Below, piece after piece: positions 10,163-19,644 of a stretch of 64,000 bases of DNA. Source of the DNA: Bacillus sp. 491mf (lineage in GTDB: Bacteria > Bacillota > Bacilli > Bacillales > Bacillaceae_G); the NCBI RefSeq assembly GCF_900112415.1, contig NZ_FOLV01000003.1, positions 166,860-230,859 on the forward strand, read 5' to 3'. The notes beneath the pieces are model-generated. The model was not told the DNA's origin and did no database searches. It saw nothing but the letters and a program-made list of their open reading frames with translations. Made by a program: the position numbers and the translations under genes. The first letter of the stretch is position 1; each line of letters opens with the position of its first letter.

Positions 10163-11087
10163 TCGTGAAAAATTAATTGAAGTGAAAAATGTAAAGCAAT
10201 ATTTTAACGTGAACGGCGGAGTTGTTAAAGCAATTGATGATGTGACATTCGACATTTACCGCGGAGAAACATTCGGCCTTGTAGGTGAGTCTGGTTCTGG
10301 TAAATCAACAACGGGAAGAACAATCATTCGTTTATATGACGCAACGGCGGGCGAAGTGTTGTTTGATGGGAATAATGTACACGGTAAAAAATCACGTGCG
10401 GAATTAAAGAAATTTAACCGTAAAATGCAAATGATTTTCCAAGATCCATACGCATCGTTAAATCCGCGTATGAGCGTTGGTGATATTATTGCAGAAGGAA
10501 TTGATATTCACGGTCTTGCTAAAAACAAAGAAGATCGTATGAAGCGTGTGTATGAATTACTTGAAACAGTTGGTTTGAACCGTGAGCATGCAAGTCGTTT
10601 CCCGCATGAATTCTCTGGTGGACAACGTCAGCGTATTGGGATTGCAAGAGCGTTAGCAGTAGAACCGGACTTTATTATTGCCGATGAGCCGATTTCAGCA
10701 CTTGACGTGTCAATTCAGGCGCAAGTAGTTAACTTATTGAAAAATCTACAAAAAGAAAAAGGCTTAACATACTTATTTATTGCCCATGATTTATCGATGG
10801 TAAAATATATTAGTGATCGCATCGGTGTTATGCATCACGGGAAAATCGTGGAACTTGCAACAAGTGAAGAGTTATACGAGCATCCAATTCATCCGTATAC
10901 AAAATCACTACTATCAGCAATTCCGCTTCCAGATCCAGATTATGAGCGCAATCGTAAACGTATCGTGTACGATCCATCTCAGCATCAATATGGAAATGAA
11001 GAACCGCAAATGCGCGAAGTTCGTCCAGGACATTTCGTTCTTTGCTCAGAAGCTGAGTATAAGAAGTATAAAGAAATCTATCAATAA
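10152..11087 (+). CDS. oppF: Oligopeptide ABC transporter ATPase OppF
   Basis: The second ATPase of the Opp importer, 311 residues from ATG 10152. Walker A GESGSGKST, the signature FSGGQRQRI and Walker B FIIADEPIS are all present, with the C-terminal HPYTKSLLSAIP motif. The in-frame GTG 10143 is less likely than the ATG. It overlaps oppD and is followed by a terminator, closing the oppBCDF unit. oppA is encoded downstream with its own promoter-like region. Confidence 0.95.
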   Translation: MTNNREKLIEVKNVKQYFNVNGGVVKAIDDVTFDIYRGETFGLVGESGSGKSTTGRTIIRLYDATAGEVLFDGNNVHGKKSRAELKKFNRKMQMIFQDPYASLNPRMSVGDIIAEGIDIHGLAKNKEDRMKRVYELLETVGLNREHASRFPHEFSGGQRQRIGIARALAVEPDFIIADEPISALDVSIQAQVVNLLKNLQKEKGLTYLFIAHDLSMVKYISDRIGVMHHGKIVELATSEELYEHPIHPYTKSLLSAIPLPDPDYERNRKRIVYDPSQHQYGNEEPQMREVRPGHFVLCSEAEYKKYKEIYQ

Positions 11088-11091
11088 GAGA

Positions 11092-11123
11092 AACCGAGCA
11101 CGTGGAAAATGTGCTCGGTTTTT
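11092..11123 (+). terminator. Terminator of oppBCDF
   Basis: AACCGAGCAC pairs with GTGCTCGGTT around a 9-base loop, then TTTCG. It separates oppF from oppA. Confidence 0.88.
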
Positions 11124-11279
11124 CGTTGTTTAAAAAAATGAAAGTATTTTGTACAAAATATATATTATAAAAATCTTTAGATTATATTCAGATAATTTAA
11201 ATTAATTTAAAAATAACAAAAAATCGATGAAAATATTGATATTAAAGCAAAGTAGAATAATGGGATGTTAACAGAAAAT

Positions 11280-11404
11280 TTTTATAAAATAGAAAAATAA
11301 ATATACAAATAATCAATTTGTATGTATAATATGAATTATTAGAACTTAATTACTTTTTATTATTTTCAATGAAAGAGCTAACATTTTGGAGGAGGGTATA
11401 ATAC
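11280..11404 (+). promoter_or_regulatory. oppA promoter region (candidate)
   Basis: The 280 bp between the oppF terminator and oppA is very AT-rich. TATAAT at 11325-11330 is preceded by TG, with a weak -35 TATACA at about 11302-11307. GGAGGAGGG at about 11388-11396 is a very strong ribosome site for oppA. A separate promoter would let the binding protein be made in excess over the permease. Confidence 0.5.
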
Positions 11405-13045
11405 ATGAAGAAAAAGGTGCCGATGCTACTTGCATCAACATTGACAGTCAGCATGATTTTAGGGGGATGCGGATCTTCAAAAGATGATTCGAAGGCGAAA
11501 GCAAAAGGGGACACAAGTAATGCGAAGCAGGTAATCAATATGATTGAAACAGCTGAGCTTCCGACGATGGATACAACATTAACAACAGACTCAGCATCTT
11601 CAAGCGTAATGAACAATGCAATGGAAGGATTATATCGTCTTGGAAAAGATCAAAAGGTAGTTCCAGGTGTAGCTGAGTCGTATCAAAAATCAGAAGATGG
11701 AAAGAAATATACGTTTAAATTACGCAAAGATGCAAAATGGTCAAATGGCGACCCTGTAACAGCAAAAGATTTTGTGTACGCTTGGCAACGAGCAGTAAAT
11801 CCAGATACAGCTGCAAAGTCTGCTTACATTATGTTTGATGTGAAGAATGCAGAAAAAATTAATATGAAACAATTGCCAGTAGACCAATTAGGTGTAAAAG
11901 CAGTTGATGATTATACATTCGAAGTAGAACTAGATAATCCGGTTCCGTATTTTGTGAATTTAACAGTATATCCACTGTTCTTCCCACTTAATGAAAAATT
12001 CGTAAAAGAACAAGGGCAAAAACATGGATTAGAAGCGAATACAACATTATATAATGGTCCATTTGTATTAAGTGAATGGAAACATGAGCAAAGCTACCAA
12101 TTAAAGAAAAATCCATCTTATTGGGATAATAAAGCAGTTAAATTAGAAGAAGTAAACTTTAATATCGTAAAAGAAACAGGAACAGCAATAAATTTATATG
12201 AAACAAAAGCAGTTGACCGTGTTCTTTTATCGGCAGAATTTGTAGATAAATATAGAAAAGATAGCGGTTTTAAAACGACAAGTGATCCAACAGTATTCTT
12301 CTTACGTTTAAATGAAAAGAATCCTGCTTTAGCAAATAAAAATATTCGTAAAGCGATTTCTTTAGGGTTTGAGCGTAAAGGTATGATCAATACATTGTTA
12401 AATAACGGTTCAAAAGCAGCTGGCGGCTTAGTTCCGGAAGACTTTGTTAAGAGTTCTGACGGGAAGGACTTCCGTAAAGAAAATGGAAATCTTGCAAAAG
12501 TGGATCTAAAAGAAGCGAAAAAGTATTGGGAAGCTGGTAAAAAAGAACTTGGAAAAGACACAATTGAATTAACGCTATTAAACTCTGATACAGAATTAGC
12601 GAAGAAAATTAGTGAGTTTTTAAAGGGTGAATTAGAAAAGAATTTACCAGGCTTAAAACTAAATGTGAAAGTACAACCTTTTGCACAATTATTAAAATTA
12701 GAGAGCAGCGGTGATTACGATATTTCATATAGCGGCTGGGGACCAGACTACCCAGATGCAATGACATTCCTTGATTTATTTGTAACAAACGGTGCACAAA
12801 ATAAAATGGGTTATTCAAATGCTAAGTATGATGAGTTGATTACAAAGGCTAAGAAAGAAGGATCTGATGTAAAAGGACGTTGGAATGACCTGTCGAAAGC
12901 AGAAAAAATCCTATTCGATGAAGCGGCGATTGCACCAATCTATCAACGTGGAAGAGCATTCTTAGAGCGTGAAACAATAAAAGATCTTTATGTCAATAAA
13001 TATGGCCCAGAGTTAAGCTTTAAGTGGACTTCTGTAGGAAAATAG
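11405..13045 (+). CDS. oppA: Oligopeptide-binding lipoprotein OppA
   Basis: Extracytoplasmic solute-binding lipoprotein (SBP family 5) that delivers oligopeptides to OppBC. The 546-residue protein has a lipoprotein signal peptide: positive MKKK, a hydrophobic core and lipobox LGGC with Cys22. A Ser/Lys/Asp-rich linker and the long bilobed domain follow (motifs PTMDTTLTTDSASSSV and YRLGKDQKVVPGVAESY). The gene follows oppBCDF instead of leading the operon as in B. subtilis, with its own leader and terminator. Confidence 0.94.
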   Translation: MKKKVPMLLASTLTVSMILGGCGSSKDDSKAKAKGDTSNAKQVINMIETAELPTMDTTLTTDSASSSVMNNAMEGLYRLGKDQKVVPGVAESYQKSEDGKKYTFKLRKDAKWSNGDPVTAKDFVYAWQRAVNPDTAAKSAYIMFDVKNAEKINMKQLPVDQLGVKAVDDYTFEVELDNPVPYFVNLTVYPLFFPLNEKFVKEQGQKHGLEANTTLYNGPFVLSEWKHEQSYQLKKNPSYWDNKAVKLEEVNFNIVKETGTAINLYETKAVDRVLLSAEFVDKYRKDSGFKTTSDPTVFFLRLNEKNPALANKNIRKAISLGFERKGMINTLLNNGSKAAGGLVPEDFVKSSDGKDFRKENGNLAKVDLKEAKKYWEAGKKELGKDTIELTLLNSDTELAKKISEFLKGELEKNLPGLKLNVKVQPFAQLLKLESSGDYDISYSGWGPDYPDAMTFLDLFVTNGAQNKMGYSNAKYDELITKAKKEGSDVKGRWNDLSKAEKILFDEAAIAPIYQRGRAFLERETIKDLYVNKYGPELSFKWTSVGK

Positions 13046-13056
13046 TACGTATGAAA

Positions 13057-13087
13057 AAGAAGCAGGATTCGAATCCTGCTTCTTTTT
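13057..13087 (+). terminator. Terminator of oppA (probably bidirectional)
   Basis: AAGAAGCAGGATT and AATCCTGCTTCTT form a nearly perfect palindrome around CG, with A-tract before and T-tract after. It lies between oppA and the convergent small membrane gene and could serve both. Confidence 0.88.
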
Positions 13088-13290
13088 TAATACGTATGTT
13101 TTTTATAAATCCCTTTACCACCAACTTGATTCCAGCCCGTTTGCACTTCTGCAGATTTATTTACGAATTTCATTTTGTCTTTACGACCAAACAATTTTTC
13201 GCCAATCCCATTTGTAATAATTCCAATAGTTGCGGTGATCCCAATGACTAATGCTGCAACGATTACAAAATCAAGAAAAAAAGCTCCCAT
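13087..13290 (-). CDS. Small single-span membrane protein, unknown function
   Basis: A 67-residue ORF starting MGAFFLDFVIVAALVIGI with one hydrophobic helix (about residues 3-27), then a positively charged tail ending GKGIYKKHTY. ATG 13290 has AAGGGGG upstream at normal spacing on the minus strand; a longer in-frame reading to 13452 has no ribosome site and unlikely composition. It is convergent with oppA and shares its terminator. I do not recognise the family. Confidence 0.6.
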   Translation of the reverse strand: MGAFFLDFVIVAALVIGITATIGIITNGIGEKLFGRKDKMKFVNKSAEVQTGWNQVGGKGIYKKHTY

Positions 13291-13710
13291 ATGTAATCCC
13301 CCTTTGCACAAGTATATTTCTATTGTATGTCGAAAAAGACGAAAAATAAAGAATTGTTCAACAAAAAGAATGTGTTTGTAAAATTTGTATAGACAGCAGG
13401 AAAGTAGTTTGATAAAATAAATTGAGAACAGGTGTTCTTTTGTTTTGTACATATTTTTCTTACAAAATGCACATCTTTTGCATAACTTTTATGTATATTA
13501 TGAATAAAAATTGTTGTATATTTCTGTTCTGTTCTATTGTATAATGATTATAGAAGTTACTTATTTAAAATAATTATTTTTTTAGAGAAGTTCGTTTATA
13601 AGTTTTGAAGTTCTTTATTTTTAGATGAGTAATACAAAATTTGTTTGAGTATCATTATAAAAATGTGAAATAGTACAGAATTTGTACTTTTTAAGGAGAG
13701 TGAGTAATGT
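13291..13710 (+). promoter_or_regulatory. spx upstream region with candidate promoter
   Basis: 420 AT-rich bases without a gene. TATAAT at 13540-13545, preceded by TG, is the best -10; no good -35 lies at standard spacing. In B. subtilis spx is transcribed from several promoters under redox repressors, and the long leader here fits a complex promoter. I cannot identify operators by eye. Confidence 0.4.
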
Positions 13711-14106
13711 ATGGTAACACTATATAGTTCTCCAAGTTGTACGTCTTGTAGAAAAGCGAAATTATGGTTAGAGGAAAACCATATTCCTTATACAGAACGT
13801 AATATTTTCTCAGATCCATTATCGATCGAGGAAATTAAAGAGATTTTACGTATGACGGAAAGTGGAACAGATGAGATTATTTCGACTCGTTCTAAAGTTT
13901 TTCAGGAATTAAATATTAATTTAGAGTCTTTACCTCTTCAAGATTTATATAATCTTATTCGTGATTACCCAGGCATTCTTCGTCGTCCTATTATCATTGA
14001 TGAAAAACGCCTACAAGTTGGTTATAACGAAGATGAAATTCGTCGTTTCTTACCACGAACAGTGAGAACGTTCCAATTACGAGAAGCGCAGCGCCTTGTA
14101 AATTAA
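13711..14106 (+). CDS. spx: Transcriptional regulator Spx
   Basis: Spx binds the RNA polymerase alpha C-terminal domain and redirects transcription under thiol/oxidative stress. It is degraded by ClpXP with the adaptor SpxH (YjbH), which is encoded 9 kb away in this window. The protein is 131 residues, the standard length. The redox CXXC is Cys10-Thr-Ser-Cys13, and the ArsC-like fold RPI motif (LRRPIIID) is present. ATG 13711 follows AAGGAG. Confidence 0.96.
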   Translation: MVTLYSSPSCTSCRKAKLWLEENHIPYTERNIFSDPLSIEEIKEILRMTESGTDEIISTRSKVFQELNINLESLPLQDLYNLIRDYPGILRRPIIIDEKRLQVGYNEDEIRRFLPRTVRTFQLREAQRLVN

Positions 14107-14117
14107 TATAATATGAC

Positions 14118-14173
14118 AAAAGAACTGATTCCTAATCCTGATTGAGCAGAATGTGTGAATCAGTTCTTTTTTA
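14118..14173 (+). terminator. Terminator of spx
   Basis: AAAGAACTGATTC (14119-14131) pairs with GAATCAGTTCTTT around a 25-base loop, followed by a T-run. Confidence 0.85.
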
Positions 14174-14217
14174 TTTTGTGCAAAGCAGATACTGTATATT
14201 TCGTCAAACGACCGATA

Positions 14218-14410
14218 TTGTATGTAAATCCATTCCGATTTTTTCAGCACTACAAGTTGGTGCTATGAAAAAACAACATACCCACCCCTTGCATTCTCCC
14301 TATGTTTAAAAGCCAGCCCGTGGCAGAAAAAAGCTCTGACCGTTACTGCGCAAGGCCAGCAGCTCACGCCCCCCTTAAAAAAGAGTTTTTTAGGTTTTTT
14401 CTTTATATTT
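14218..14410 (-). repeat. ~190-bp intergenic repeat, copy 2 (minus orientation)
   Basis: Read on the minus strand it gives GGCGTGAGCTGCTGGCC, then GGTCAGAGCTTTTTTCTGCCAC and ends near AATGGATTTACATACAA. It has the same plan as copy 1. It sits between the convergent spx and terC genes. Confidence 0.72.
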
Positions 14411-14436
14411 ACTAACCCTGTTCAGTGATAAATCGC

Positions 14437-15105
14437 TCAAGTATTCCGCAGCTTTACCTGGTTTACAACAACTCCAACTAGTAACACTGTAATCATAAAA
14501 AGAAAAGGAATGCTTGCTGTGAAAAGTGGTTTTGCCTCGAAAAATGTTCTAAGATTCTCTTCATGCATTACCATGCGACCGGCTGTGTAAGCTAAGATTG
14601 AAGCGCCGATATAAACGAGAAGAGGGAATCTTTCCATGCATAATAAAATAAGTTTACTTCCCCAAATAATAATAGGAATAGAAATGAGTAATCCGATAAT
14701 AACTAATGTAATATCTCCATGAGAAGCTCCTGCGATTGCTAGTACATTATCAAATCCCATAACAAGATCTGCAAAAACGATTGTTCGTACAGCTTGGAAT
14801 AATGTTGTCTTTGCCTTAATATTAGACATATTATGGCTATTATCTGTAAGAAGATTGATTGCAATGAAAGAAAGTAAAATGCCACCTGCTAATTGCAAAA
14901 AGGGAATATTAAGTAAATAAACGGCCATTATTGTGAGTAGGATCCGTAATACGATGGCTAAACCAGTTCCTAAAATAATTGCTTTATTCCGTTCTGCTTC
15001 TGGCAAGTTTCGGCTAGCGAGTGCAATGACAATGGCGTTATCGCCGCCTAATACAACATCGATACCAACGATGATAAAGATGGATGTGAGAAAGTCTAAA
15101 TCCAT
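14437..15105 (-). CDS. yjbE: TerC family membrane protein (YjbE-like)
   Basis: A 222-residue integral membrane protein of the TerC family. It begins MDLDFLTSIFIIVGIDVVLG, followed by the family's GGDNAIVIA motif, and has FADLVMGFDNVLAIAG in the second half; the paired acidic motifs are characteristic. About seven hydrophobic segments. Bacillus TerC proteins have been linked to manganese export and metalation of exported proteins; that role here is by family only. ATG 15105 follows GGAGG. No yybP-ykoY riboswitch is visible upstream, only an 8-bp inverted repeat (15130-15158). Confidence 0.88.
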   Translation of the reverse strand: MDLDFLTSIFIIVGIDVVLGGDNAIVIALASRNLPEAERNKAIILGTGLAIVLRILLTIMAVYLLNIPFLQLAGGILLSFIAINLLTDNSHNMSNIKAKTTLFQAVRTIVFADLVMGFDNVLAIAGASHGDITLVIIGLLISIPIIIWGSKLILLCMERFPLLVYIGASILAYTAGRMVMHEENLRTFFEAKPLFTASIPFLFMITVLLVGVVVNQVKLRNT

Positions 15106-15129
15106 TCAAATTGCCTCCATTTACTCAGT

Positions 15130-15158
15130 CCTAATAGGAAGAAATATCGTCTATTAGG
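15130..15158 (-). promoter_or_regulatory. Inverted repeat in the terC leader
   Basis: CCTAATAG and CTATTAGG are separated by 13 bases, 20-30 bp before the terC ribosome site. It could be an operator or an RNA hairpin; the sequence alone does not decide. Confidence 0.35.
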
Positions 15159-15320
15159 AGCGGATTTGTTTTCATTCACGTCATATGTAACAGAAGGATT
15201 TTATTTAAGCATCGTAAGCTTGTTTCGTTTACATCATATGCAGGAAAAAAGAATATAGGACAATCAATTCCAGCGAAAGCATGTCCAATGTTTTTGGAAG
15301 GGAGAAGAGAGCGTAATAAT

Positions 15321-15510
15321 TGGAATCCATTTTAATTTTTCAATATTAATAGTTGTTGCTATGAAGAAACAGCAAGCTCACTACTTGCATTCTCCTTATG
15401 TTTAAAATCCCGCCCAGGCAGAAATAGGTCCTGACCGCTACTATGCATGGTCAGATGTACTGGCCCACCTAAAAAAAGTGGGCTTTTCATTCAGTTTTCA
15501 ATTCATACTT
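15321..15510 (-). repeat. ~190-bp intergenic repeat, copy 3 (minus orientation)
   Basis: On the minus strand: GTGGGCCAGTACATCTGACC, ATGCATAGTAGCGGTCAGGACC, TTCTGCCTGGGCGG, then AAAATTAAAATGGATT at the end. It is more diverged than the other copies. It lies between the divergent terC and mecA genes. Confidence 0.68.
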
Positions 15511-15686
15511 GCTGCTATGTTAACTCAAAAATTAGGTAAATAACTGTTTTTTTAGCAAATAAGGTGATTTTATTTCCATTCTGGCGCATCTTATCATAAA
15601 ATGAGAGTACAAGATTCTAACTTTTTTTGTAATATGATTGGGGAGTCCCTTCATAACCATTCCAAATAGGAAGGGAGAGGTGCATT

Positions 15687-16355
15687 ATGGATATTGAAAG
15701 AGTTAATGATCATACGATGAAATTTTATATCTCGTACATTGATATAGAAGACCGCGGATTTGACCGCGAAGACATTTGGTATAATCGCGATAAAAGTGAA
15801 CAATTGTTTTGGGAAATGATGGATGAAGTGCGTGACCATGATGACTTTTTTATAGATGGGCCACTTTGGATTCAAGTGCAGGCGCTTGAAAAGGGAATTG
15901 AAGTACTTGTAACGAAAGCGCAGCTTTCAAAAGACGGGCAAAAACTAGAGTTACCAATTGGTCTTGATAAGATTATTGATATTCCTTTAGATGAGCAAAT
16001 TGAATCGTTATTTGAACAGGAATTAGAAGAGGTAGGAGCCATTTTTAATGAAGATGGCACATTCGGTTTTTTAATTAAATTTGACGATTTTGAGCACGTT
16101 ATTTCATTAAGTCATCGACTTATATTTGAAGAGGTAAAAGATGAGTTATATTCATTTGAAGACCGCTATTATGTATATGTCGAGTTTGATGAGGTAGTGC
16201 ACGATGAAGAGGAGATTGACCGTATCTTAAGTGTGATCTTAGAATATGGAGAGGAATCTGCTTTAACAATTTATCGTGTTCGTGAATATGGAAAGCAAAT
16301 TGTTGCTGAACGTGCACTTGAAACAATTCGTCAGCATTTTTCTCTTGGAATGTAG
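15687..16355 (+). CDS. mecA: Adapter protein MecA
   Basis: MecA targets substrates (ComK in B. subtilis) to ClpC-ClpP and helps assemble ClpC. The 222-residue protein shows the family layout: an N-terminal substrate domain (MDIERVNDHTMKFYISYIDI, EDIWYNRDKSEQLFWEMMDE), an acidic linker around residues 105-130 and a C-terminal ClpC-binding domain (LYSFEDRYYVYVEF). ATG follows GGAAGGGAGAGG. It stands next to coiA and pepF as in B. subtilis. A terminator follows. Confidence 0.94.
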   Translation: MDIERVNDHTMKFYISYIDIEDRGFDREDIWYNRDKSEQLFWEMMDEVRDHDDFFIDGPLWIQVQALEKGIEVLVTKAQLSKDGQKLELPIGLDKIIDIPLDEQIESLFEQELEEVGAIFNEDGTFGFLIKFDDFEHVISLSHRLIFEEVKDELYSFEDRYYVYVEFDEVVHDEEEIDRILSVILEYGEESALTIYRVREYGKQIVAERALETIRQHFSLGM

Positions 16356-16387
16356 GCCGATTTCCTTATAATGAAATCGGCTTTTTA
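16355..16387 (+). terminator. Terminator of mecA
   Basis: GCCGATTTC pairs with GAAATCGGC around an 8-base loop, followed by TTTTT. Confidence 0.88.
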
Positions 16388-16430
16388 AATGCGTATATAC
16401 GAACAGTGATTGTAAGTAAGGGGGGCGGAT

Positions 16431-17975
16431 ATGAAAAATACGTTGAAGCTATTGTTCTTTTTAATTGGTTTATTTATGGTATTTATTTCGTTGCGTTTAT
16501 TTATTGATGTAACATTTTATTCAGATGTAATTGGCATTAAAGATATTTCGTTTTTAGGAATTATAAGTATTTTATTTACAATATCAGGGTTTTTAATTGG
16601 CTTTGTCATTTTTTTAGAAAATCGCCAGCCCTCGAAAACATTAACTTGGTTAATTGTACTTGGAATTTTTCCGGTAATTGGATTTTTTGCATATCTTCTG
16701 TTTGGACAAAATTTTCGAAGGAAACGAATGTTTCAAAAGAAAGCACTTCTAGACGAACAAGCATTTTTACAATATAAAGGGCATGAGTACGATCAAAATC
16801 GTATATTGAAAAAGCATGGACATCAAGAATTGTTATTTCGGTTAGCTGATCGGCTAGGGGCATTAAATATTTCGTTTCATACGGAAACGAAAGTATTAAC
16901 AAATGGAAAAGAGACATTTCAAGCAATTTTAGATGGATTGAAAAAGGCAAAGCATCATATTCATATGGAATATTATATTGTGCGTGATGATAAAATTGGC
17001 ACAAAAATTAAGGATATCCTTATCGAAAAAGCAAAAGAAGGTGTGGTCGTTCGATTTTTATATGATGCGGTAGGAAGTTTTAAACTTTCAAACACATATA
17101 TTGAGGAATTGAACAATGCCGGCGTGGAAATGGTTCCGTTTTTTCCAGTACGGTTTCCGATTTTAAATGACAAAATTAACTATCGAAATCACCGGAAAAT
17201 TATTGTTGTTGACGGAAATGAAGGATTTGTTGGTGGTTTAAATATCGGTGACGAGTATTTAGGAGAAAATAAATATTTTGGTTTTTGGCGAGACACGCAT
17301 TTATATTTACGAGGCGAAGCAGTGCGAAGTTTACAACTTATCTTTTTACAAGACTGGTTTTATATGACGGGAGAAGCGGTATTAACTCCTGATTATTTAC
17401 AGGTGGATGTTGTAAAAGGAGAAGGACAGGGAGGCGTGCAGCTCGTTGCAGGCGGACCTGATAATAAGTGGGAAACGATTAAACATTTATACTTTGCGAT
17501 GATTGCTTCAGCGCGAAAATCGATTTGGATCGCAACGCCATATTTTATTCCCGATGATGATATTTTGTCAGCGTTAAAAGTAGCAGCTTTAGCAGGGATT
17601 GATGTTCGCTTGTTAATGCCGAGTAAACCAGATAAGAGGACTGTATTTTATGCGTCTCGCTCCTATTTTCCCGAATTGTTAGAGGCAGGCGTTAAAGTAT
17701 ATGAATATGAAAAAGGATTTTTACACAGTAAAGTTGTAATTGTTGATTCTGATATCGCATCAATTGGAACGGCAAATATGGATATGAGAAGTTTTCATTT
17801 GAATTTTGAAGTGAATGCCTTTTTATATGATACAAACAGTATTCGCAAACTTGTGACCGATTTTGAAGAGGACTTACAGGTGTCGAATGAAATTCATGTT
17901 GATCGTTTTAATAACCGTCGCCTTGTGATGCGAATTGTGGAATCGACATATCGTTTATTATCTCCGTTACTTTAA
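16431..17975 (+). CDS. cls: Cardiolipin synthase
   Basis: Makes cardiolipin from two phosphatidylglycerols at the membrane. The 514-residue protein has the standard Cls layout: two N-terminal membrane helices (about residues 5-30 and 40-62, then 72-92), followed by two phospholipase-D HKD domains. HKD1 is NYRNHRKIIVVDG with His254 and Lys256; HKD2 is FLHSKVVIVDSDIASIGTAN. Both have the downstream Gly-Asn motif. A weak terminator follows. Bacillus cereus-group genomes usually carry several paralogues. Confidence 0.93.
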   Translation: MKNTLKLLFFLIGLFMVFISLRLFIDVTFYSDVIGIKDISFLGIISILFTISGFLIGFVIFLENRQPSKTLTWLIVLGIFPVIGFFAYLLFGQNFRRKRMFQKKALLDEQAFLQYKGHEYDQNRILKKHGHQELLFRLADRLGALNISFHTETKVLTNGKETFQAILDGLKKAKHHIHMEYYIVRDDKIGTKIKDILIEKAKEGVVVRFLYDAVGSFKLSNTYIEELNNAGVEMVPFFPVRFPILNDKINYRNHRKIIVVDGNEGFVGGLNIGDEYLGENKYFGFWRDTHLYLRGEAVRSLQLIFLQDWFYMTGEAVLTPDYLQVDVVKGEGQGGVQLVAGGPDNKWETIKHLYFAMIASARKSIWIATPYFIPDDDILSALKVAALAGIDVRLLMPSKPDKRTVFYASRSYFPELLEAGVKVYEYEKGFLHSKVVIVDSDIASIGTANMDMRSFHLNFEVNAFLYDTNSIRKLVTDFEEDLQVSNEIHVDRFNNRRLVMRIVESTYRLLSPLL

Positions 17976-18001
17976 AGGCTCATGAAAATGAGTCTTTTTT
18001 T
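17976..18001 (+). terminator. Terminator of cls
   Basis: AGGCTCAT pairs with ATGAGTCT (one G-U) around GAAA, followed by TTTTTT. A degenerate bcr1 element begins within the T-run. Confidence 0.75.
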
Positions 18002-18100
18002 GTCCCGCTAATTTAGGGTAGTATATTTAAGCACTTCACGGCCCGATTGGTGGGAGCTTTCCTTCAGAAAAAAACCTAACTGAAGGAAGCTTCACTTTAT
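17999..18100 (+). repeat. Degenerate/shortened bcr1-like element
   Basis: Starts TTTGTCCCGCTA, retains GCCCGATTGGTGGGAGCTTTCC, has the terminal hairpin CTTCAG...CTGAAGGAAG and ends TTCACTTTAT. The central 50 bases of full copies are missing. Confidence 0.7.
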
Positions 18101-18160
18101 TTCAGCAGGAACTTTTTCGTTGGTGTCGAATAGTCTAGTGCGGAAGAAAGGAATGATGTT

Positions 18161-19402
18161 ATGTTTGTTGCAAAGAGAGAAAATGGAGAAGAAATTCATC
18201 TTCTTCATGGCTGGAAGGAAAAGCAACTAATGATGTTGCGGAAGAATGAGCGCTTTTTCTGTCCCATTTGTCACTTCGAAGTCCAGCTGAAATTAGGAAA
18301 ACAAAAACAATGGCATTTTGCTCATAAGAAATCACATAACTGTAAAATTGAGTTTGAAAATGAATCGGCGTATCATATGCGGGGGAAAGAGCAGTTATAT
18401 AGGTGGTTTCAGTCACAAGTTTGTTCGGTAAAATTAGAGCACTATTTACCAGCAATTCAGCAACGACCTGATTTGTTTGTCACAATTGATAATCGGCAAA
18501 TTGCGATTGAATATCAATGTGCTACTTTATCAGAGCAGCAGTTGTTAAAACGAACAGAAGGGTATTGGAAAGAAGGGATTCAAATATTATGGATTTTAGG
18601 AGGGAATCAACTCAAACGTCACGGAGCATATTGGCTGTCACTTTCCTCTTTTCATTCCTGCTGTGTGCAATATCATCCCAATCCATATCTCCTCTATTTT
18701 TGCCCCGATGCAAAAGCTTTTTTCAAATGTAATCTTCTTTTACCTTTTTCCTCGTCTATCGTTTTTTCACATGCAATTTATTTTCCTCTTTCTATCACTA
18801 CATTCAAAAACCTTCTTACAACATCACCTATTTCCATTGAACGTTTAGAAAAAGAGTGGATGAATAAAAAACAGCGCTTTAGGGCGAATAGCATTCATAT
18901 GTGGAAACGGGGCGAGCGTTCTTTTTTAGAGCTTCTTTATGAGCATCGCATATCCCTTTCTTGTTTTCCTGCTGAGGTCGGTGTTCCAGTACCGTCGCTT
19001 TTGGCATTTCGTACCCATCCTTTCATATGGCAAGCTTATATTTTAATTGAGCTATTAGGAAAATTTGCGGTAGGAGACTATTTTTCGTTGCATACTGTTT
19101 TTCAGTATGTTGACCGGCACATAGGGATTCGGAGGCGCTTTTTGCCATATTTCCCGCAAATATTTTGGCAGCAGGCAGTGAGAGAGTATATGCAATTTTT
19201 ATGTGTAATTGGGGAAATTGAGCAAGTAGATGTTTACAAATATCGAAAACTGCGTTGTTTTATTGTTCCTAAAACAGAAGAGGAAGTGAGGAGATTTGAT
19301 CGTTTATTTTTAACAGAATCTCTTATGCTTCTGAAAGCAAAATACAACATGAGTGAAGGGAAAACGGATATAATAGAAAAGTACCCAGAAGGAATTACAT
19401 AA
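18161..19402 (+). CDS. coiA: Competence protein CoiA family (predicted nuclease)
   Basis: A 413-residue CoiA-like protein, involved in DNA handling during transformation in Gram-positives. The N-terminal region has a zinc-finger-like arrangement CPIC...HFAH...C (residues about 33-65). A nuclease-like core follows, with RPDLFV and IAIEYQC resembling a PD-(D/E)XK fold. ATG 18161 follows AAAGGA. It lies between mecA/cls and pepF, as yjbF does in B. subtilis. Confidence 0.87.
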   Translation: MFVAKRENGEEIHLLHGWKEKQLMMLRKNERFFCPICHFEVQLKLGKQKQWHFAHKKSHNCKIEFENESAYHMRGKEQLYRWFQSQVCSVKLEHYLPAIQQRPDLFVTIDNRQIAIEYQCATLSEQQLLKRTEGYWKEGIQILWILGGNQLKRHGAYWLSLSSFHSCCVQYHPNPYLLYFCPDAKAFFKCNLLLPFSSSIVFSHAIYFPLSITTFKNLLTTSPISIERLEKEWMNKKQRFRANSIHMWKRGERSFLELLYEHRISLSCFPAEVGVPVPSLLAFRTHPFIWQAYILIELLGKFAVGDYFSLHTVFQYVDRHIGIRRRFLPYFPQIFWQQAVREYMQFLCVIGEIEQVDVYKYRKLRCFIVPKTEEEVRRFDRLFLTESLMLLKAKYNMSEGKTDIIEKYPEGIT

Positions 19403-19418
19403 GAAGAATCGAATTGTA

Positions 19419-19622
19419 CTATATAAATACGAATTGAAAAAATAACATAAAACCCTTTCCTTTTTTAGGTAGGCGGGAGCCTCTGGCCATGCATAGCAGC
19501 GGTCAAGACCTTTTTCTGCCACAGGCGTGATTGTAAACAAAAGGAGAATGCAAGTAGCGGGTATGTTGTTTCTGCATAGCAGCGACTTATATGTTGAAGA
19601 ATCAAAACGGATTTATGTAGGA
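19419..19622 (+). repeat. ~190-bp intergenic repeat, copy 4
   Basis: TATATAAATACGAATTGAAAA at the start, then GGAGCCTCTGGCCATGCATA, GCAGCGGTCAAGACC, TTTTTCTGCCACAGGCGTG and near the end GAATCAAAACGGATTTATG. It fills the coiA-pepF gap, so pepF is probably not read from the coiA promoter. Confidence 0.8.
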
Positions 19623-19644
19623 TCTGATTAAGGAGGGTTTATAA

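Noticed and set aside
12118-12561. 147-residue minus-strand ORF inside oppA
   Set aside because: Antisense to the conserved oppA coding sequence; Phe/Ser-rich shadow translation.
13291-13452. N-terminal extension of the small membrane protein gene
   Set aside because: The longer reading lacks a ribosome site, while ATG 13290 has a strong one; the extra residues do not resemble a signal peptide.
15106-15260. yybP-ykoY-type manganese riboswitch upstream of the terC gene
   Set aside because: TerC genes sometimes have it, but the conserved motifs are not present here; only an 8-bp inverted repeat is seen.
16606-17004. 132-residue minus-strand ORF inside cls
   Set aside because: Antisense shadow of the HKD-domain gene.
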